A stretch of DNA of 64,000 bases from Ustulina deusta (Eukaryota; Ascomycota; Sordariomycetes; Xylariales; Xylariaceae), in the NCBI GenBank assembly GCA_023159155.1, contig JAJNNX010000001.1:1488001-1552000 (forward strand), in the 5' to 3' direction. The position numbers and the translations under genes are program-made. Shown piece by piece: positions 1-12,893 of this stretch; position 1 is the first letter of the stretch; every line of letters begins with the position of its first letter. The notes beneath the pieces are model-generated. The model was given only the letters and a program-made list of their open reading frames with translations, had not been told where the DNA came from and searched no databases.

Positions 1-537
1 AAAGCACAGCCGCTGCACCTTGTCGTTGAACAAGATCTAATATTCCTTTCTCTTTCATCATCTTGTCTGCCGCCTGTTGTATCATTTTCACAGTGATCTT
101 GACAAGTCCTCCGCCGTGTTGAAGAAGACTAAGCGCATCCATTGCATCCGATTGGTCTAAAAGGTGAGAAAGCGTAATATCTTCGATGGAATTTACTTTA
201 AAGTCCTGACTCTGTAGCTTCTCTTGTAGTTTTCCCAAAGACCACATGAGAAAGTCCGCTAAGTCCGTCGATCGGCATATACAAGAAAGGACTCGCTTAG
301 CAGAACTATATATATATATATCCCCCATTTGCTGAACTTGGCGTCCCTTTTCGAGCTTGTTGTGCTGGTCAATGCAATAGCATCAGCCCATAGAATCCGG
401 TCTGCTTCTGAGCTGCATAAATCGTGGAGTATCAGATATTTCGCTTCAAAAGAAATTTCTTGGTTGCGGACTAGAATAATGGTAGAGAGCCAGCTTCCTG
501 AGGCAGAAACGCCAAGCAATATTGAAACATTCGGCAT
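1..537 (-). CDS. Partial hypothetical protein, runs off the left edge
   Basis: Two open blocks on the minus strand read like coding sequence. The first starts at an ATG at 537 (MPNVSILLGVSASGSW...) and stays open to about position 320. The second (…FLMWSLGKLQEKLQ… through …LLQHGGGLVKITVKM…) runs to the window edge in a different frame. The short gap between them holds a TA dinucleotide run at 308-320 and a possible acceptor just before the second block, but I could not find a clean GT donor. Either there is an intron I cannot place or the frame is broken. The LVKITVKM segment faintly recalls the C-terminus of zinc-type alcohol dehydrogenases, which is too weak to name. No family is assigned. 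Confidence 0.3.
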
Positions 538-667
538 GCAGGGGTCTGCTGACTCATCGTCGCTGTGCGGGAAGATTTTGCCGTTTTACACCGCTTTTAT
601 AAAGCTTAACCACTGCCTGCAGCTTCTTGTCACCTCTGTCGATAGGCCAAGTGTAGACTGAGTGGGC

Positions 668-800
668 ATTGCCTGGTATTCTGTTGTATTGTGGGTTGTA
701 GAATGGATGGAGGCTACCTAGCACTATGGCTCCTGTGCATAGCATACTACTTATAGTGCGTAGGTCAGGCGACATAAAGTCAGCCAGGCTTCTGCACAAG
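668..800. repeat. Diverged copy of a small dispersed repeat
   Basis: This stretch resembles 20355-20490. Both share a TTGTATTG…TAGAATGGATGGAG block followed by a segment containing ATAGTG, GTCAGG and GTCAGCCAG-like words. The second location ends in a clear inverted-repeat element, so this is probably an older copy whose arms have decayed. It lies just upstream of the AlaRS pseudogene. Confidence 0.3.
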
Positions 801-954
801 CGTATGACTCAACTCGCGACATTCCTTAGACGTTATTCCCAAACGACAAGCGGCCGTCCACCCATCATGGCTAACGTATGCGGTGGACGGCGGCGGAGGT
901 CCGTAAGACCTTTCTGGACTTTTTCGCCAAAAGAGAGCACACAATTGGTAATGA

Positions 955-1113
<159 letters not shown>

Positions 1114-2198
1114 TAACACCCCCCCTTGCAAACCACCCCATCGCGACCCAGCTAAAAACGCGCTACTGACCCCAACCACCTCAATTAAAAATTGTTAAAT
1201 AACGCGACCGCATTTAGTTCTTATGTTTTCTTTTTACCCTTATTTTTTTTAGAATTGACTCCTTTTTATTGCAATGCTTTTATATAACAACTAATAATAT
1301 GTAGCAGCTGTAGTTCGTGCTATTCAACTTAGTACTTCGTAAAAATAAGCAGTTATTTAATAGGGTATTAACTAGTTATATATATACTGCTGCTTTAATA
1401 GCATTCCAACTAAAAAGCAGTTATATTAACACTTTTAGGTTTTATTTATATACTTTAAAACTAAACTAGCTAATTGGGCTATAAGTCAGGCCAGGCTAGG
1501 CTTTATATTTTTAATGGTCAAATTTAAGTATATAGCTAAACGTATACTATTAGTTTTTAGAAACCTTAGAATACTTGGAAAGTTATAATATATATATATT
1601 TTTTTTTTGCAATCCCGAGCTAAAAACTGCTAAATTAACGTTTATTAGCTATTTGTATGTTAACAGAGCAACTATAGCTAATATTAAGCTATTTTTTAAA
1701 TATTTTAAAACTTCTGAACTAATAAATATATTTCTAGAACAATTTTTTAATGTTAATAAAATAAATATTAGCCAAAGCGTAAGAAAAGGTTATTAGGTTG
1801 TTTATAAAGCTTTAATATATATAGCTTTAAAAAAAAACGTTAAAAAAGGCAAATAGATAATATTTTTTAAGTATATTAGTAGTAGAAGTATTGCTTTACT
1901 ACCGCTGCTTATTTTTAAAGGAATTAATATTTAGAGTTAATAGTTTCTGGATATAAATCGTAGTTTATTTAAAGATTGGCGGTTTAGAACTTTGCTTAAT
2001 AAATAGATTTATAATTTTATTATTATTGATTAGTTTATTAATATTTTTATTTTATTTGTTTAAGGCTGTTTTAGTAATATATAGGTTGTATTAGTATATA
2101 ATAGCTATAATTTATATATAAATAATAACTTTTTATAGTTTTATTTTTTGAACAAAATATAGTTTGTTTTTTATAAACTATATTATAGCTATATTATA

Positions 2199-2438
2199 TG
2201 CTATGTTCAGTTAAATAAAGCTTCTATAGCTAGTTTATTAATACTATAGGCGAAAACTTTAAGCTAAAAAAGAAAAGAAAAAAAAAGAAAAAAAGTTAGA
2301 GTTTATAGGGTAGGTAGATATAGATTTTGTATGTATAGCTATAGAAGTATGGGCTAGTTTGTGCGTAGACCTTTTATTTTATTGCCTTGTAGGTCTGGAG
2401 TTTTTGCAAGTTTTGCTAAAACTATATTAATTGTTATA
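2199..2438 (-). repeat. 3' LTR of the nested retrotransposon
   Basis: 240 bp, matching 8115-8354 along its length with mostly transition differences. In the element's own orientation it begins TATAACA and ends CATAGCA, which fits TG...CA termini after one RIP change. TTATA lies directly outside it. Confidence 0.88.
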
Positions 2439-5400
2439 TTATTTTTTTCTAAAACTAAAAGTTTAAATATAGTTTTAATTCGAAGTTACTAATAACGGCA
2501 GGTTTATATAGCTTTTTTATAGCATATTATTTTATTATTATTTTTGTAATTGTTTGTAAATTTGTTGGTTGTTGCTGCACGTATTTATTTTTGTAGTTTT
2601 ATAGGGGGTCCGGGGGCTTTTTTGTAAGTTTTATGGAATTGGTTGAGTTTGATTAGCGCGTTTTTAAAATTCTAGGCTATGTACTAGGTATTATTAGGAT
2701 TATAGTTTTTTTAGGTAATTTGGTATTGCAGTTCTTTGTTTTTTCTATATATTTTTAATTGTTTGATTTGTTTAACTTTAAATTTTGTTTTGCTATTAAT
2801 GTTTTTAGCTAGAAGCAGTAACTAAATTTGCTAAAATAAAGGGTTATTGCTTATTTTTTATAATTGGTTAGTATAGAATAGGTTTTTTATTGTATAAGAG
2901 TTAGGCAAGTTAAAAATATAGCTAAATTTTTATTTTTTTAGGATTTCAAAAGAGCTAATTAATTACAAGTTTAATTTAATAGTTAGTACTTACGTTATAA
3001 AACTTTTTTTTTTTAAAAAGATTTTGTTTTTTATTTTGAAGTTTATTAGATGTTTTTTTTTGTTAGTTTATAGCTTATATTGTTTTTATGCAAAAGTTAT
3101 AGCTTTATGTGCTATTTTTTAAATATTTTAGGTTTAATAGATTAATTCGAGTGTTTATTGTTTAGTATTAGAATCTATAACTATTTTATTAAGGTTTACT
3201 ATTAAAAAGTTTTATATATTTATTTTTATTGCTATTTTTAGTAGTAATGTATTGATTAATAAATGTTATAAGGAATTATATGTAAAGTTTAGAGTAAAAA
3301 AATAAATATTTTAGTTGTTTTGGTATTTGTTAATATAAAAACAGAATTATTAATCTAGTTTTTAATTAGTTAATTTTATTATTTTTTAGGTCTAAAGATA
3401 ATAAGTATTGCTAAAGCGGTGCTTAATGCTTATAAAACTATTAATTATTGTTATAAACTTAAAAATAAATAGTTTTATATTATTTAATATTTATATGTCC
3501 GGTATACTTAAAAATTTATATAAACTTTTATAATATTGTATAGTTAGTGACTTTGCGGTGTTAGTCTTTTTGCTAGGTAAAGTTGCGATTAAGCGGCTGA
3601 ACTTATTTATAAATATTTATATATAGTTGTAACCCTATTAGTTAAGTAGTATATTTTTACTGTTTATTACTACGTATTGCTATATTATAAATAGTATAAA
3701 TAATAGGTAAAAAAAACTAAAAGTTTTATTTTGTAGTATTTTATTTTTTTTATAGTTATAGTAATTATATATATATTGTTTATAATTATATTTTAAGTAA
3801 AGCTAGTAATATTTTTGTTTTAATATTTTAATTATTTTATACTAGCTTTAATATATAATAATTAAAGGTATATAAGCTTTTTGAATTAAGGCTATATAAA
3901 AAAAAATAGTTTTATTTAGGGTAACTTTAGGTATATATAGCTTTTTGTTTTTATTTTTTAGTTTTTATAGTTAGTTTTTTTATTTGATTAGGTTTACTAG
4001 GTTGGCTTTTTGGGGGGTATTAGGCGGAATGTCTATAGTTAATATAGGATTTAGTATTTTATTAAAAAGAATTAATACTATTGTTTTTTTTTTGGCTTTT
4101 TTAGTTTTTATTGTAGGGAGCTCTGCTATTTTTTTTAATAAAGTATTAGTTATTATGTTTTTTTGTTCTAGTTAGTACTAAAAAGTAATATTAAAGTTTA
4201 ATAAAAAGTTAGCTTAGCAGATTTATTGCGTTAATAAGATCTGTTTATTTAAAAAGTATAATAGAGCTTGATAATTAGTTATTATAAAGAATTTAGTTTT
4301 TAGAAGTTCTAGGTAGTAGTATTTTAGAGTTTGTACTACTATTAGAAGTTCTTAGTTTTAAATTAGGTAGGCTTGTTTAGTTAGTATTATTGTTTTAGAA
4401 AAATACTTTATAGGTTTTTAGGTTATATTTTTTTGTTGTTGCTAGATAATTTTTTTTGTTATGTTGTATAAAATATTTGTTTTTATTTATATTGGTTGGC
4501 TGGGCTTAAAAAAGGTTAGAACTGGGGTTTTATATACTAATAGTTTTATATGTTCAAAAGTTTGTTTTTGTTTTAGTCCTATTATAAATAGCTTGTTTTT
4601 TTTTAGTAGTTAATTTAAAGGGGTAGTTATTTTATTAGTATAGTAAGTAAATATATAAACGTAATTATAAAGCTTAAGAAATAACTAAATTAATTTAGTG
4701 CTTTTAAAATTATTAAAGTTTTAATTTAGGATTGTTTAGATTTTAGTAGGGTTAATTTTGATTTTTATTTTAGTTTTTATAACTATTTTTAAGTAATTAA
4801 TAATAGGTATATTAAAATAAGACTTTTTAATGTTTTTTTAGTACTTGGCTTAATGTAAGCGGTAGATTATTTTTTTATAATAGGTCTAGTGCTATTTTTT
4901 AGTTTTAGAATAGATCAGAATATTATTTATATAAACGTTTGCAAATTTATTTAAGAGTTTTTAGATTTGTGCGTTAATAAAAGCCTACTACTATATAGGT
5001 TTTATTTTTAAACTAAATAATAAGATTTTTTATTAAAATATTTTTTTATAGGTTTAGAAAAAGGTAAAGTAGTATAATTTTAAGGTTAGTAATAATTAAT
5101 AAAAAGTTTTAATAATGTTTAGTTTTATAAAACAGGTTATATTATAATAATTAAATATAGTATTACTAATGTTTAGAGCTGGTATAATTTTATTTTTTAA
5201 ATATATATTTTTTTATTAGTAATTAATTATAAATTTGTGTTTGGTTAACCTAGGTTTAAGTATAAATAAAACAGATGTAGTGTTTGGGTTTATGTTTTGT
5301 TTAATAAAGTTTATAGCTAGTAGCTTGTTTATAAACTTTTTTTTGAAAAGAATAAATTGTACAGGTGTTCAGTATTAGTAGGGTTTTAAGGCATGTTTTT

Positions 5401-8114
5401 TGTTGTTAGGTTTTAGTACTATATTAAACCCTAGTTGTAATAGTAGCAAAGTTTTAGATTCTTTTTTTAAAAAGAACTTTTTTAGGTATAATAGTTAAAA
5501 AAGCAAAAGATTTTGTATTAATTCTATATGTTTAAAGTTTTTTTTTTTTAGGAATAAGATAGGTTTATTATTGAAAATCTTTTATAGTATTATTTGGTTA
5601 ATTTAAGTTTATTTTTTTTGTAAAGTACTAATTATTTTTGAGTTTTTTTTAAGTAGCTTAATATTATTATTTTTGGTTGTTATAAACTTAATTGTAATAG
5701 GCTTTTATAGAGTCCTTTTAGTTAACTATTTTTATTTGTTTTAGTAAAAGTAGTTCTAAAGGTTTTGTAGAATTTTTTTAATAGTAGCTTAGTTTTTTTT
5801 TTTTTAAAGGTTACTATATGGACCCTTTTTGTTTTAGGTTTAAGAGTTTTAGGTTTTTTTTATATTTTTTTAGTTTTAGTTGTACTTAGAATAATTATTT
5901 TAGTTTTAAAAGGTTGTTTTAATATTTAATAGTATTTTTTTAATGCTTAATTATATTAATCGGTATTTTTTTATATTTTTAGGTTTATAATTTATTATTT
6001 GCGGCTAAATAGTTTAACTATAATTGTAGGGAAGAATTGAGCTAATAAAAATAAATTATCTAGCTAGATTAATTATTGTTTTTAAGTTTTTATTAGAATA
6101 TTTTGTTTTGCTAATTATTTAATGCTAATAATAATATTATAACTAAGGTTAATAATTTAGAATGTTTGGTTTTTGAACTGTTAATTGTTAATTTCTATTA
6201 TATATATTAAATATTTATAGATTTTATTAACTATTTTGCTACAGTAGTTGTAAAGTTTTTAAAGTTTTGCTAAATAGATTATTTTTATTTTTAGCTATTG
6301 TTTGACTTATTATATAAATTTGCAGCTAATTATTAAAAAAGTATAAGCTTTAGTATTATATAAAGCTAAAGTTTTTATTTTAATACTATTAACTTATAAC
6401 TTAATAAATATTTTAAAAATAATTAATTTGTTTTAGTTATATATTTTAACTAAAATAGATAAAAGGACTGATAAAAAGATTTTTGTTAGTTTTATTTGTT
6501 TTTTAAGTTAGATAAACTACTTGAGCTATTTTTGTTGGGTGTTTTTTTTGCTAGTTAAATACCTAAGATTTTGGGTGTTCGGTTAAGGCAGTTAATTAAT
6601 ATATATTTTTTTTTATTATAAATAAAGTAAGTTTTATTATTCTAATGGGCTTTTTTTTTTTTTGCGGTTAAGGCCTGTTTTAATTGTTTTAAAATAGGTG
6701 TTTTAGAACTTTTAAGGTTTGCTAAAGGTTAGTAGTTAAGTTTGTTAAAAGCTTAATTATTTAAGTTCGATCTTTTTTTGGTTAAGTTTATAGGTTTAGT
6801 TTGCTAGCAATTTTTATAAGCTTGTTTAGTATTATATACTAATTTAATAATTTTATTAATAAATAATTTATAAAAAATATTTAAATTTATAAAAGCTTTA
6901 TATAAGTTTTTTTTTAGGTTTATATAAAAATAGTCCTATAGTTTATACTTTTATTACAATTTTATAAGTTAATATTTTTAGGCTAGGTTATTAAATATAA
7001 AGATAAACTTATTAATATTTTTATTTATTTTATATATATAAGTTTTAAATATTTTATAAATAGTAATTGCTTGGTTAGAATTATAGTAAGCTATTAATAA
7101 AGCTTGGATTATTTTTGTAATATTGCTAAATAGTTTTTTGGTTAAATGGAAGCGCGTTTTTATAGATTTTTTGGTATATTTTTTTAATTAGCTTATAATA
7201 TACTAAAGTTAGCTATTTTTAGTTCGGAAAGTAGTAATATTTTTGTTTAATTTTTTTGCTAGTTTATAAACCTAGTTATTAAATAAGTTTTTGTTTTTTG
7301 CAAACTTGCCAAGATTAGTTTTTTATATTTTAGCTTTTTTAGCGTAAAAAAGGTTTAAAGCAATTATAGGTAAGCTAACGGGTTAAAAAGTAGGCAGAGT
7401 AGCAAGGCCAAAAGGTTTAAAGTTAGTATTTTTAAATATACTTTTTATAGTTAAATTGTAATAGTTTTTTAAAAGCGCTAGGGTAGACGTAGTAGAGGAT
7501 TAGTGCTTTATTTTTTTTAGTTGTTAGAGAAGTTTTGCTAGAACTAATGTAGGATTGCGAGCCTATATAGCTTTAATATTTTTTGCTGCATTTTTAGGTG
7601 TATTATTTATACTAGGTTGTTTTAGTTTTAGTTTAGATTTTGCTTTTTTAGGTCCTGATTTTTTGTTTTTTTTAGGTTTTAATTTTTTGTTTTTTTTATA
7701 TTTTAATATTTTGTTTTTTTTTTTAAGTATTAGTTCACTTAGAGCGTTTATAAAAAAGTCTAGTACAAAATATTTTTCTTTTTTTATAAAAGTAAAAATT
7801 TTAGAATTGTTTAAAAGTAATAAGCTAGTTATATTTTATAACTAGAGTTATTTTGATTGTTTAGGTGCCTAGGGTAAAATTGGGGTGTTCAAAGTTAGGT
7901 TTTTTATAGGTTATTTGTTTTTAGGTAGCATAAAGGTTAAAAATTTTGTTATAGTTGTATTAAGGTTAAGTTTGTGTTATAGGATATGTGATTTTTAGTG
8001 TTAGGCATACAACTAGAAAAAAAAAGTTTATTTATGTTTTGCTAACTATAGCGAAATAAAAAATATATATTTTATTAAACGTTTGTTAGCAAATAATTAG
8101 TAAACTTAAAGTAG

Positions 8115-8354
8115 TGCTATGTTTAGTTAAATAAAGTTTTTATAGCTAGTTTATTAATACTATAGGCAAAAATTTTAAGCTAAAAAAAAAAAAAAAAAGA
8201 AAAAAAAGAAGTTAGAGTTTATAGGGTGGGTAGATATGGACTTTATATATATAGCTGTAGAAGTATAGGCTAGTCCGTGCGTAGATTTTTTATTTTATTG
8301 CCTTATAGGTCTGGAGTTTTTGTAGGTTTTGCTAAGACTGTACTGACTGTTATA
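8115..8354 (-). repeat. 5' LTR of the nested retrotransposon
   Basis: 240 bp, identical in length to the left LTR. TTATA (8355-8359) follows it on the plus strand and matches the copy before the left LTR. The primer-binding site would lie just left of 8115, but mutation prevents naming the tRNA. Confidence 0.88.
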
Positions 8355-11300
8355 TTATATAAGTGTTAAATATTAGAGTTTTTAGTTTATTAAAAAAAAA
8401 GCTTAAAAATAAAGTTAGAAAAATATTTAGAGGCTACTTTAGTGTTATATTTTTAAAAAAAAATATAATTATAGCATATAAACAGGCTTGTAATACTGTT
8501 TTATTACTAAAAACTATTAAAAAAGTATAAACAATAGCTAAAATATAGCTAAAAAATATTTAATTATTATTATTTTTAAAATATATTATATTTAAAAATA
8601 AAAGTGTTATTTATAAAGTTTAGCTAATATTTATACTAACTAATCAATTTAAAATATTTAAATATTAATTTAAACTAGGCTAAATAAAAATTGTAACATT
8701 TATAAAAAGCCAAAATTTGTAATATATAACTTGGAAATTGGCTAAGTACTACTTTTTTTTTAATAACCTATTGCAAAAGCTGTTTTTTATAAAGGCTAGC
8801 AAGGCCTTTAACTAGAAGGCCGAAAAAATTACGATTTTAGAAACATACGTTAAGCTATTAGAAGCTAAACTAGCTAAAAAGACTATATTAAAGCATAAGT
8901 TAGTCAAATTGCTACTTGGTTATTGTTTTATTTGTATAACCTATATATAGCAAGTTAAGCGAAAATTGCAACAGCGAACGCTATATATAAATAAAGCTAA
9001 AGATAAAGACGTACTAGAAACAGAAGAAACAAAAACTAAAGATATAATTGAGGTCAGAACGTCTTAATATTCAATAAAAACACTAAGGTTAGCTATAAAT
9101 ACTATGTTGTGCTATGAATAATGGCTTCGAAAGTTGGTGGGTGGCTATTTTGGTGGCTGGGTCGCGATGGGGTGGTTCGCAAGGGGGGGTGTTAGCTTAG
9201 ACCCTGGCCGCCTTTACGTTACATACTTCGAAGGGAGCACAGGACTTGGCCTTGAGCCGGACCTCGAAGCTAAGGCCCTGTGGGAACAAGTCGGAGTCCC
9301 GTCTGACCACATTCTGCCAGGTCGGTATTAATTATTTTAATAATTTTATCAACAGCCACTGATTTGGAATCTGACACTGAACTCCTTTGTAGGTTCGATG
9401 AAGGACAATTTCTGGGAGAGTAAGTCCTGTTCCTGGCCTTCTACATGATGTACACTGACGGATCTCGCAGTGGGCGACCAAGGCCCTTGCGGTCCCTGCA
9501 GTGAAGTCCATTACGACAAAATCGGCGGGCGCGATGCTTCCCATTTGGTGTGAGTCTTCTCCCTTGTCTAAGTAGTCAACTTACACTCATCACGTTCACA
9601 GGAGACAAGACGATCCAATGGTCGTGGAGGTGTGGAATAATGTCTTTATCCAATTTGATCGCCAAAAGGACAAGTCTCTTAAGATACTCCCTGCAAAGCA
9701 GTACGTCAGTCTTTACCTTTCTCATCTCGTCCGAGGAATCGAACTTTTCCTTGTCCCTCTTCCAAATGCTCTTACTTTTGGGGCAATGATTTGCCAACTC
9801 TTTTGTCCCCTCAGAAGAGGATCTACTGACTCTATTTTTACGACAGTGTCGATACCGGTTTAGGATTCGAGCGATTGGTCAGTGCTCTACAACAAAAAAC
9901 TTCCAACTATGCAACCGACATCTTCGCCCCGCTTTTCAAGAGGTGACGCGTGCGAGACCATACAGTGACAAGTATTGACTGGTGTATAAGTTGCTGTCTT
10001 TCACCATTGCCGACGGCGCAGTACCTAACAACACTGGAAGGGGGTATGTCGTGCGACGCGTTCTTCGCAGGGGTGTGCGTTATGCGAGGAAGTACCTCAA
10101 GGCCGAAATCGGCAGCTTTTTCAGCACTCTTCTACCTGCACTAGTTGACGAGATGGGACAGCAATTTCCAGAACTGAGACAAAAGGAGAATGATATCAAG
10201 GAAATCTTGGATGAGGAGGAGGTCGCGTTTGCCCTCACGCTTGACAGAGGTGAGCGGCAGTTTGAGAAGTATGCCGAACAGGCTCTCAAGGCCGACAAGA
10301 AACTGGCTGGTTCTGATGTCGTACGCATTACTTTGCTGCAGCGCGCCTAGTTGATGATACTGAATCGCAGCAGTGGCGCCTGTACGACACCTTTGGGTTT
10401 CCAGAGGACTTGACAAAGGTGAAGACCTTCCGAGCCCCCGCAGCTGCAATCACTAACAGAAGCTATACAACTCATGGCTTCAGACCTGGGTATATTCATC
10501 GATGAGAACGAGGTCAGAGTTGCAGAAGAGAAGGCTCGCGAAGCAAGTAAGACTATCCAGGCAAACCTCGAGATCTTCCTCTGCCCTGGACGTCCACCAG
10601 ATAGCCGAACTCGAAAGCGAGAACGTTCCGAGGACAGACAGAGGTAGTCCGGCCACTTCTCAGAGGGTGACGAAGTGACTTGTATCTTTGACAAATTACG
10701 ACGTTCTGTGAGTACCTCTAACTATTCTTGCAGATTATGGCTGATTTTATAGACTATACGAGCCAACCACACGGGAACGTGAGTGATCAGCGCCTCTTCC
10801 TGCAGGCTTACGCTAATCATAATGTAGCCACATCCTTAATCACGCGTTGCAGGAGGTGCTCGGCGATAACGTTCACCAAAAAGGCTCCCTGGTAGACCAG
10901 GACAAAATGCGTTTCGACTTCAGTCATAAAACCGGCCAATCCTACCGAAATGAAGAAAATCCATGACCTCTGTAAAAAGCAGATAGTGGCTAATTTCAAG
11001 ACGTATGCCAAGGATGTCGCTTTGAGCCAGGCACAGGAAATCGAGGGCTTGCGTGCCGTTTTTGGCGAGACGTATCCCGACCCGGTGCGCGTTGTCTCTA
11101 TTGGAGTAGACGTCGATGACTTGCTGAAGAACCCAACCAACTCGAAGTGGCGCGAGTATTCTGTGGAATTGTGTGTACGTGTTTCTTTCTATCAGTATTT
11201 ACTTCTCCTGTGTTACCGACTTGGCTTGTGTTAGCCATTCTGGGCCAGCCGCTGCGCCACCTTATAGCCACGCCTTTCATACTGACGATTTCAAGGGCGG

Positions 11301-12582
11301 CACCCATGTGGAATCGACCACATCGATCAAGGACCTTATCATTGTTGAGGAGGATGGAATTGCGAAAGGCGTGAGGCGTATCATGGCCTTCACAGGCGAG
11401 CGTGCTTGTGAGGCCCGGCGTGAGGTGCAAAGGTTTACCGAGAAGATCGAACAAATCGAGAAGCTAAACTTCAGACCGGAGAAGGAGAACGCCGTTAAGG
11501 TAGCTTCCATGGAGCTGGCCGCAATGACGATCTCCGCGCTCGAAAAAGGAATGTTGTAGGATCGCTTTGGCAAGGTAATCCACCCTACTACGCGAACATC
11601 TCTGAATGTTGGCTGACATGTCTGTAATTAGGTCCAGAAAACAGTTATTGACGAGCAGAAGAAGCGCCAAAAGGCCGAGTCTGCGGCTGGTCTCCGCACT
11701 GTGCAAGACTTCTTTAAAGCAAATCCAGATAGTATGGTCTGGGTGGGTCATCTAGACATCTCCGCCAACGCCAAAGGTCTGCTGCGTCTGTGTTCCCTTG
11801 CCACAATCGCGGAAGCTAACCAAGATGAATCACAGCTATCGCCAATGTTCTTAACCATTTCAAAGTATCGAAAAGTCTAGATGACAGAGCGCGATCTCTA
11901 TACGTTTTCGCGGGTAGTAGTGAAAAGACGGTCATGCACGGTGTTCATGTTGGCCAGTATTTGACGGACAAGGGTCTGACGGCTGAGGCCTGGACAAACG
12001 CGGTCTTGAACATCATTGGCGGTAAGGCAGGTGGTAAGGGAACTACACGTCAGGGCGCTGGCGCGTATCCAGAAAAGCTTGACGAAGCTATTCGGGAGGC
12101 GCAGGGTTGGATAACAGAAAAGATTCAGGTGCTTACAATCTCAGGAAGTTGAGCGACTGATGTTCAATATGCCACCTATCACCAGCCCTACACTTTTCCC
12201 GCTAGGCGCCTAGCTCGCCTGCGCTCTCGTAATAAAATCCATTTGTTAGATAAACGAGCTTGTGTTTCGCCGGGATAGTAACAATTGCGAGCTGCCTCCC
12301 GACATGGAGTACATGTGCTGCGCTCTCTACGGGGAGCTTCACATACACTCATTGGATCGCCGGCACATGAGACGCATTTCCCCTTGCACTTTTGGATATG
12401 CACGCGTTTCGATGTTTGCACAATACCTAGCAGAGACGCCACATTCATCGCATGCCCATCTGGGGGTGGGGGCCTTATTAATCGGTGGGGGTATAACACC
12501 CTTTTTAATCGCGACCTCACACTCAACACAGCACTTTGACCTACAAGTATAAGGCCGATAGCAAGCGAGTTAAGGGTCTCTG

Positions 12583-12645
12583 ATTTCGGATGTCAAAACC
12601 TCCAGTCCTAGAGGCTTCTATACCAACACTTCAACATTTGTATGC
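12583..12645. repeat. Dispersed 63-bp repeat, copy A
   Basis: TTTCGGATG…AACCTCCAGTC…GAGGCTTC…TACCAACACTTCAACATTTGTATGC is found here, at 22854-22917 and partly at 23001-23035. The CCTCCAG…GGAGG part can form a short hairpin. The rest of 12153-12893 shows no convincing gene. Confidence 0.6.
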
Positions 12646-12893
12646 TAAATTGCTATAAGCATGACATCGCCCTAGGCCATGATGTATATTGTTGCATGAT
12701 GGCGTGATTGATGAACCTGGGTCATTTGTGGTCCGAAGACAATGTCGCAATCCTTGAGCTGAGTGTTTTTTTCAAATACCCCAGTCGCTCGGGCCTACAA
12801 TAAATATATATATACAGCTGTTGATATACTAAGGTGATCACTTCCTGTGTGTCATGCTTAGTGTAATACGCCAGTGTGAATAGTCGTAGCATC

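Larger units (their letters stand above)
2199..8354 (-). mobile_element. Ty3/gypsy-like LTR retrotransposon, RIP-degraded
   Basis: Two 240-bp direct repeats (2199-2438 and 8115-8354) bound a 6156-bp element with a 5-bp target duplication TTATA (2194-2198 and 8355-8359). The empty site is preserved in the second Fot1-like copy near 45955-45970. The minus strand reads as pol. At about 4860-4950 the translation FANVYINNILIYSKTKK is a reverse transcriptase active site whose two Asp codons have become Asn (GAY to AAY). Near 2560-2650 the minus strand reads FHKTYKKAPGPPIKLQK, like the tail found after the integrase/chromodomain of fungal gypsy elements. A Lys-rich gag-like stretch lies near 7560-7740. 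The transcription order is therefore right to left. No ORF is intact, so it cannot move by itself. Confidence 0.9.

Noticed and set aside
1575..4175. Short ORFs in the AT-rich element
   Set aside because: Chance frames in RIP-mutated transposon DNA; true element coding was seen in other frames with stops.
7555..7845. Open frame of 96 residues rich in Phe and Leu on the plus strand
   Set aside because: It is the reverse of a Lys-rich AT-biased retrotransposon stretch; poly-T tracts make it look like a membrane protein.
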